Part shown: positions 62,690 to 64,000 of the stretch, piece after piece
Layout: every line of letters begins with the position of its first letter
Position numbering within the stretch: position 1 is the stretch's first letter
NCBI GenBank assembly: GCA_025345505.1
Contig: JANVCC010000022.1
Location: forward strand, 34,173,741-34,237,740
Length of the DNA: 64,000 nt
DNA from: Todiramphus chloris collaris
Lineage: Eukaryota > Chordata > Aves > Coraciiformes > Alcedinidae
Direction: 5' to 3'
Program-made: the position numbers and the translations under genes
The notes under the pieces: generated by a model
Database searches by the model: none
What the model saw: only the letters and a program-made list of their open reading frames with translations
What the model was told of the DNA's origin: nothing

Positions 62690-64000
62690 TATCATCTCAC
62701 TGTTCACAGGAACTTTTTACATATTTGAAGACTTATATCCCCACCTTTCTCTTGTTGAGTCTAAGGAAACCAAATTCTTTCTTAACCTAAATAATGTTGT
62801 CAAGTCTTCTGAAGTTGTACAGAAACCACATGCTTATGTACTGAAGTACGATGATTACTTTTTTTTTTTCCCCTAAACAGTAAGATGTTCTCTTTGTGCA
62901 TTCAATTTGTGACCTGCCCTGTATGCCAGTATCTTTTTCTACAACACTACTGTCTATAATACGCTGCCTATTGTGCACTGTTTCCTAGATTTATTCCAAG
63001 CTAAGTGTAAAAGCTTGCCTTTGTAGCTATTGAATTATAACCTGCATATTCAAATCACTTCTTCAATTTGCTCATAAAGCATTCCAATTTCAACCTTGTC
63101 CCCGAGGCTGTCAGTAACACAGTTTGAGATAACCTGAAAAGTTAAAAAAAATTACTCCCCGTTCTATTATCCAAACCATTAAGGAAAATGTTGAATATCA
63201 CTGGTCGCTGGCCAGAGCCCTATGAACTGTAAATCCATCTTTTTTGACAGTGAACCATTTATTTGCCAGCATTCACTCCAAGCACAGAACTGCAATCTGC
63301 TTTCACTTATGGTGGTCCCATTTTAGACCATATTTCCTCATCTCCCTGACAGCAATGCCATGGACTCTCCATATCTACTTACCAGGCTTTTTGTATAACT
63401 ATGAAGAGAAATTAGACTGATTTGTTATAATTTGAACTTTACAGAAGGTTGTTGGCAGTTACCTAATGCCTCGTTAAGTTCCAGGCACTTTCAAACAGTT
63501 TAAATCCTCCCCAAAAAATCAATCTTCCTCTGTTTTTCTACCAAAATTCCCCAGAATCTCCTGTTTGGTCTCTTTTGGGGGAAGACCACTGTTTGACCTT
63601 TTCAGTTTTGCAGATCTTCATTATCTTCCGTATGTCCTCACATATAGCAAATTATCATAATTGCATTCTCTCAGATACTTCCTTACAGCAATTTTTATCA
63701 GGGCTAGGAGAGAAATTCTAACCTTTTATTTCACTATCTTAAGCTGAATTCTTGCCCATTTCTTGCTGATTTAAATGCGTTAACCATCAGGTCACAGCTA
63801 ACCTTGCTTTTGAACACTGGAGCAAAAGAGAGGACACTTTGTCCTTCACTGTTATTAGCAGTTTCTTCTCTCCTTGAAATACAGATTGACTTTTTCCTCA
63901 TTTTTTGTTTCATTATTGTTGAAGTACTTTCTAATGACTCTTTACCTTCACTCAGTCACCCTAAGGGCACTTCCCAGATGCCAGGTCCTGTATATCCTGG
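62690..64000 (-). mobile_element. Ancient, strongly decayed CR1-like LINE, runs off the window
   Basis: The plus strand resembles the reverse complement of the CR1/L3-type reverse-transcriptase region in the expected order. Near 62725 is TTTGAAGACTTATATCCCCA then a CTAAGGAAACCAAATTCTTT word. Near 63005 is AGTGTAAAAGCTTGCCTTTG (the 'gtactttgcatttgtc' position of the family). Near 63170 is ATCCAAACCATTAAGGAAAA followed by TGTTGAATATCACTGGTC. Near 63195 is the CCAGAGCCCTATGAACT position, and near 63250 AGTGAACCATTTATTTGCCA. From about 63350 onward similarity is patchier. All comparison is from memory of the family; no open frame survives. Orientation is the same as DPP10. Confidence 0.5.

Larger units (their letters stand above)
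43849..64000 (-). other. Partial DPP10 intron, right edge (more than 20 kb)
   Basis: The upstream intron runs off the window. It contains a solo-LTR candidate (46430-46693), two G/T-rich tracts (47707-47767 on the complement, 55003-55100), a CR1 fragment (49080-49325), a purine-rich stretch (about 54350-54640), an AT palindrome (59160-59179), an 18-T run near 60940 and a decayed LINE from about 62690. I saw no further DPP10 exon, and none of the open frames of 60-143 codons resembles a known protein. Confidence 0.75.

Noticed and set aside
1-64000. tRNA, rRNA, CRISPR, prokaryotic operons, phage or plasmid modules
   Set aside because: None found on either strand; the sequence is uniformly vertebrate intronic DNA with DPP10 exons and retroelements.

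Overview
The window is a piece of a vertebrate nuclear genome, almost certainly a bird and plausibly a galliform. It is AT-rich and intron-dominated. Its repeats are mostly 5'-truncated CR1 LINEs ending in the avian-style GGTTGGA..GATGATCT..CTATGATT tail, plus at least one LTR of avian endogenous-retrovirus style. There are no operons, no tRNA or rRNA genes, and no CRISPR or prokaryotic genes.

The only gene I can support is DPP10 (dipeptidyl-peptidase-like 10, a catalytically dead DPP4-family protein and Kv4 channel auxiliary subunit). It lies on the minus strand and both of its ends fall outside the window. Eight consecutive coding exons were read from the reverse complement, from high to low coordinate: 43848-43796, 43698-43617, 23415-23295, 19271-19117, 16334-16237, 5885-5762, 3667-3629 and 2322-2215. 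All have AG/GT boundaries and compatible phases. Together they give 780 bp, exactly 260 codons, with no stop. By homology they correspond to about residues 148-407 of human DPP10 (numbering from memory), which is part of the extracellular beta-propeller. The cytoplasmic tail, membrane segment and first propeller strands must lie beyond base 64000 on the plus axis. The rest of the propeller and the alpha/beta-hydrolase-like domain lie before base 1.

Layout: 1-2214 is partial intron. Bases 2215-5885 hold three clustered exons. Bases 5886-16236 are a 10.35-kb intron with two CR1 copies and an LTR-like block. Bases 16237-23415 hold three exons separated by 2.8-kb and 4.0-kb introns with CR1 tails and a 27-bp tandem repeat. 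Bases 23416-43616 are a 20.2-kb intron with a 44-A tract, hairpin-forming inverted repeats, a CpG-bearing block and a CR1 tail. Bases 43617-43848 hold two exons separated by a 97-bp intron. Bases 43849-64000 are partial intron with a solo-LTR candidate, CR1 copies and a long, very degraded CR1-like LINE that runs off the right edge.

I found no undescribed biological system. The points most worth a second look are the poly(A)-tailed retrocopy-like end at about 24.16 kb, the two LTR-like promoter blocks at about 12.8 and 46.4 kb, the decayed LINE at 62.7-64 kb, the conserved Glu-Glu motif split across an exon junction, and a diverged 39-bp exon.
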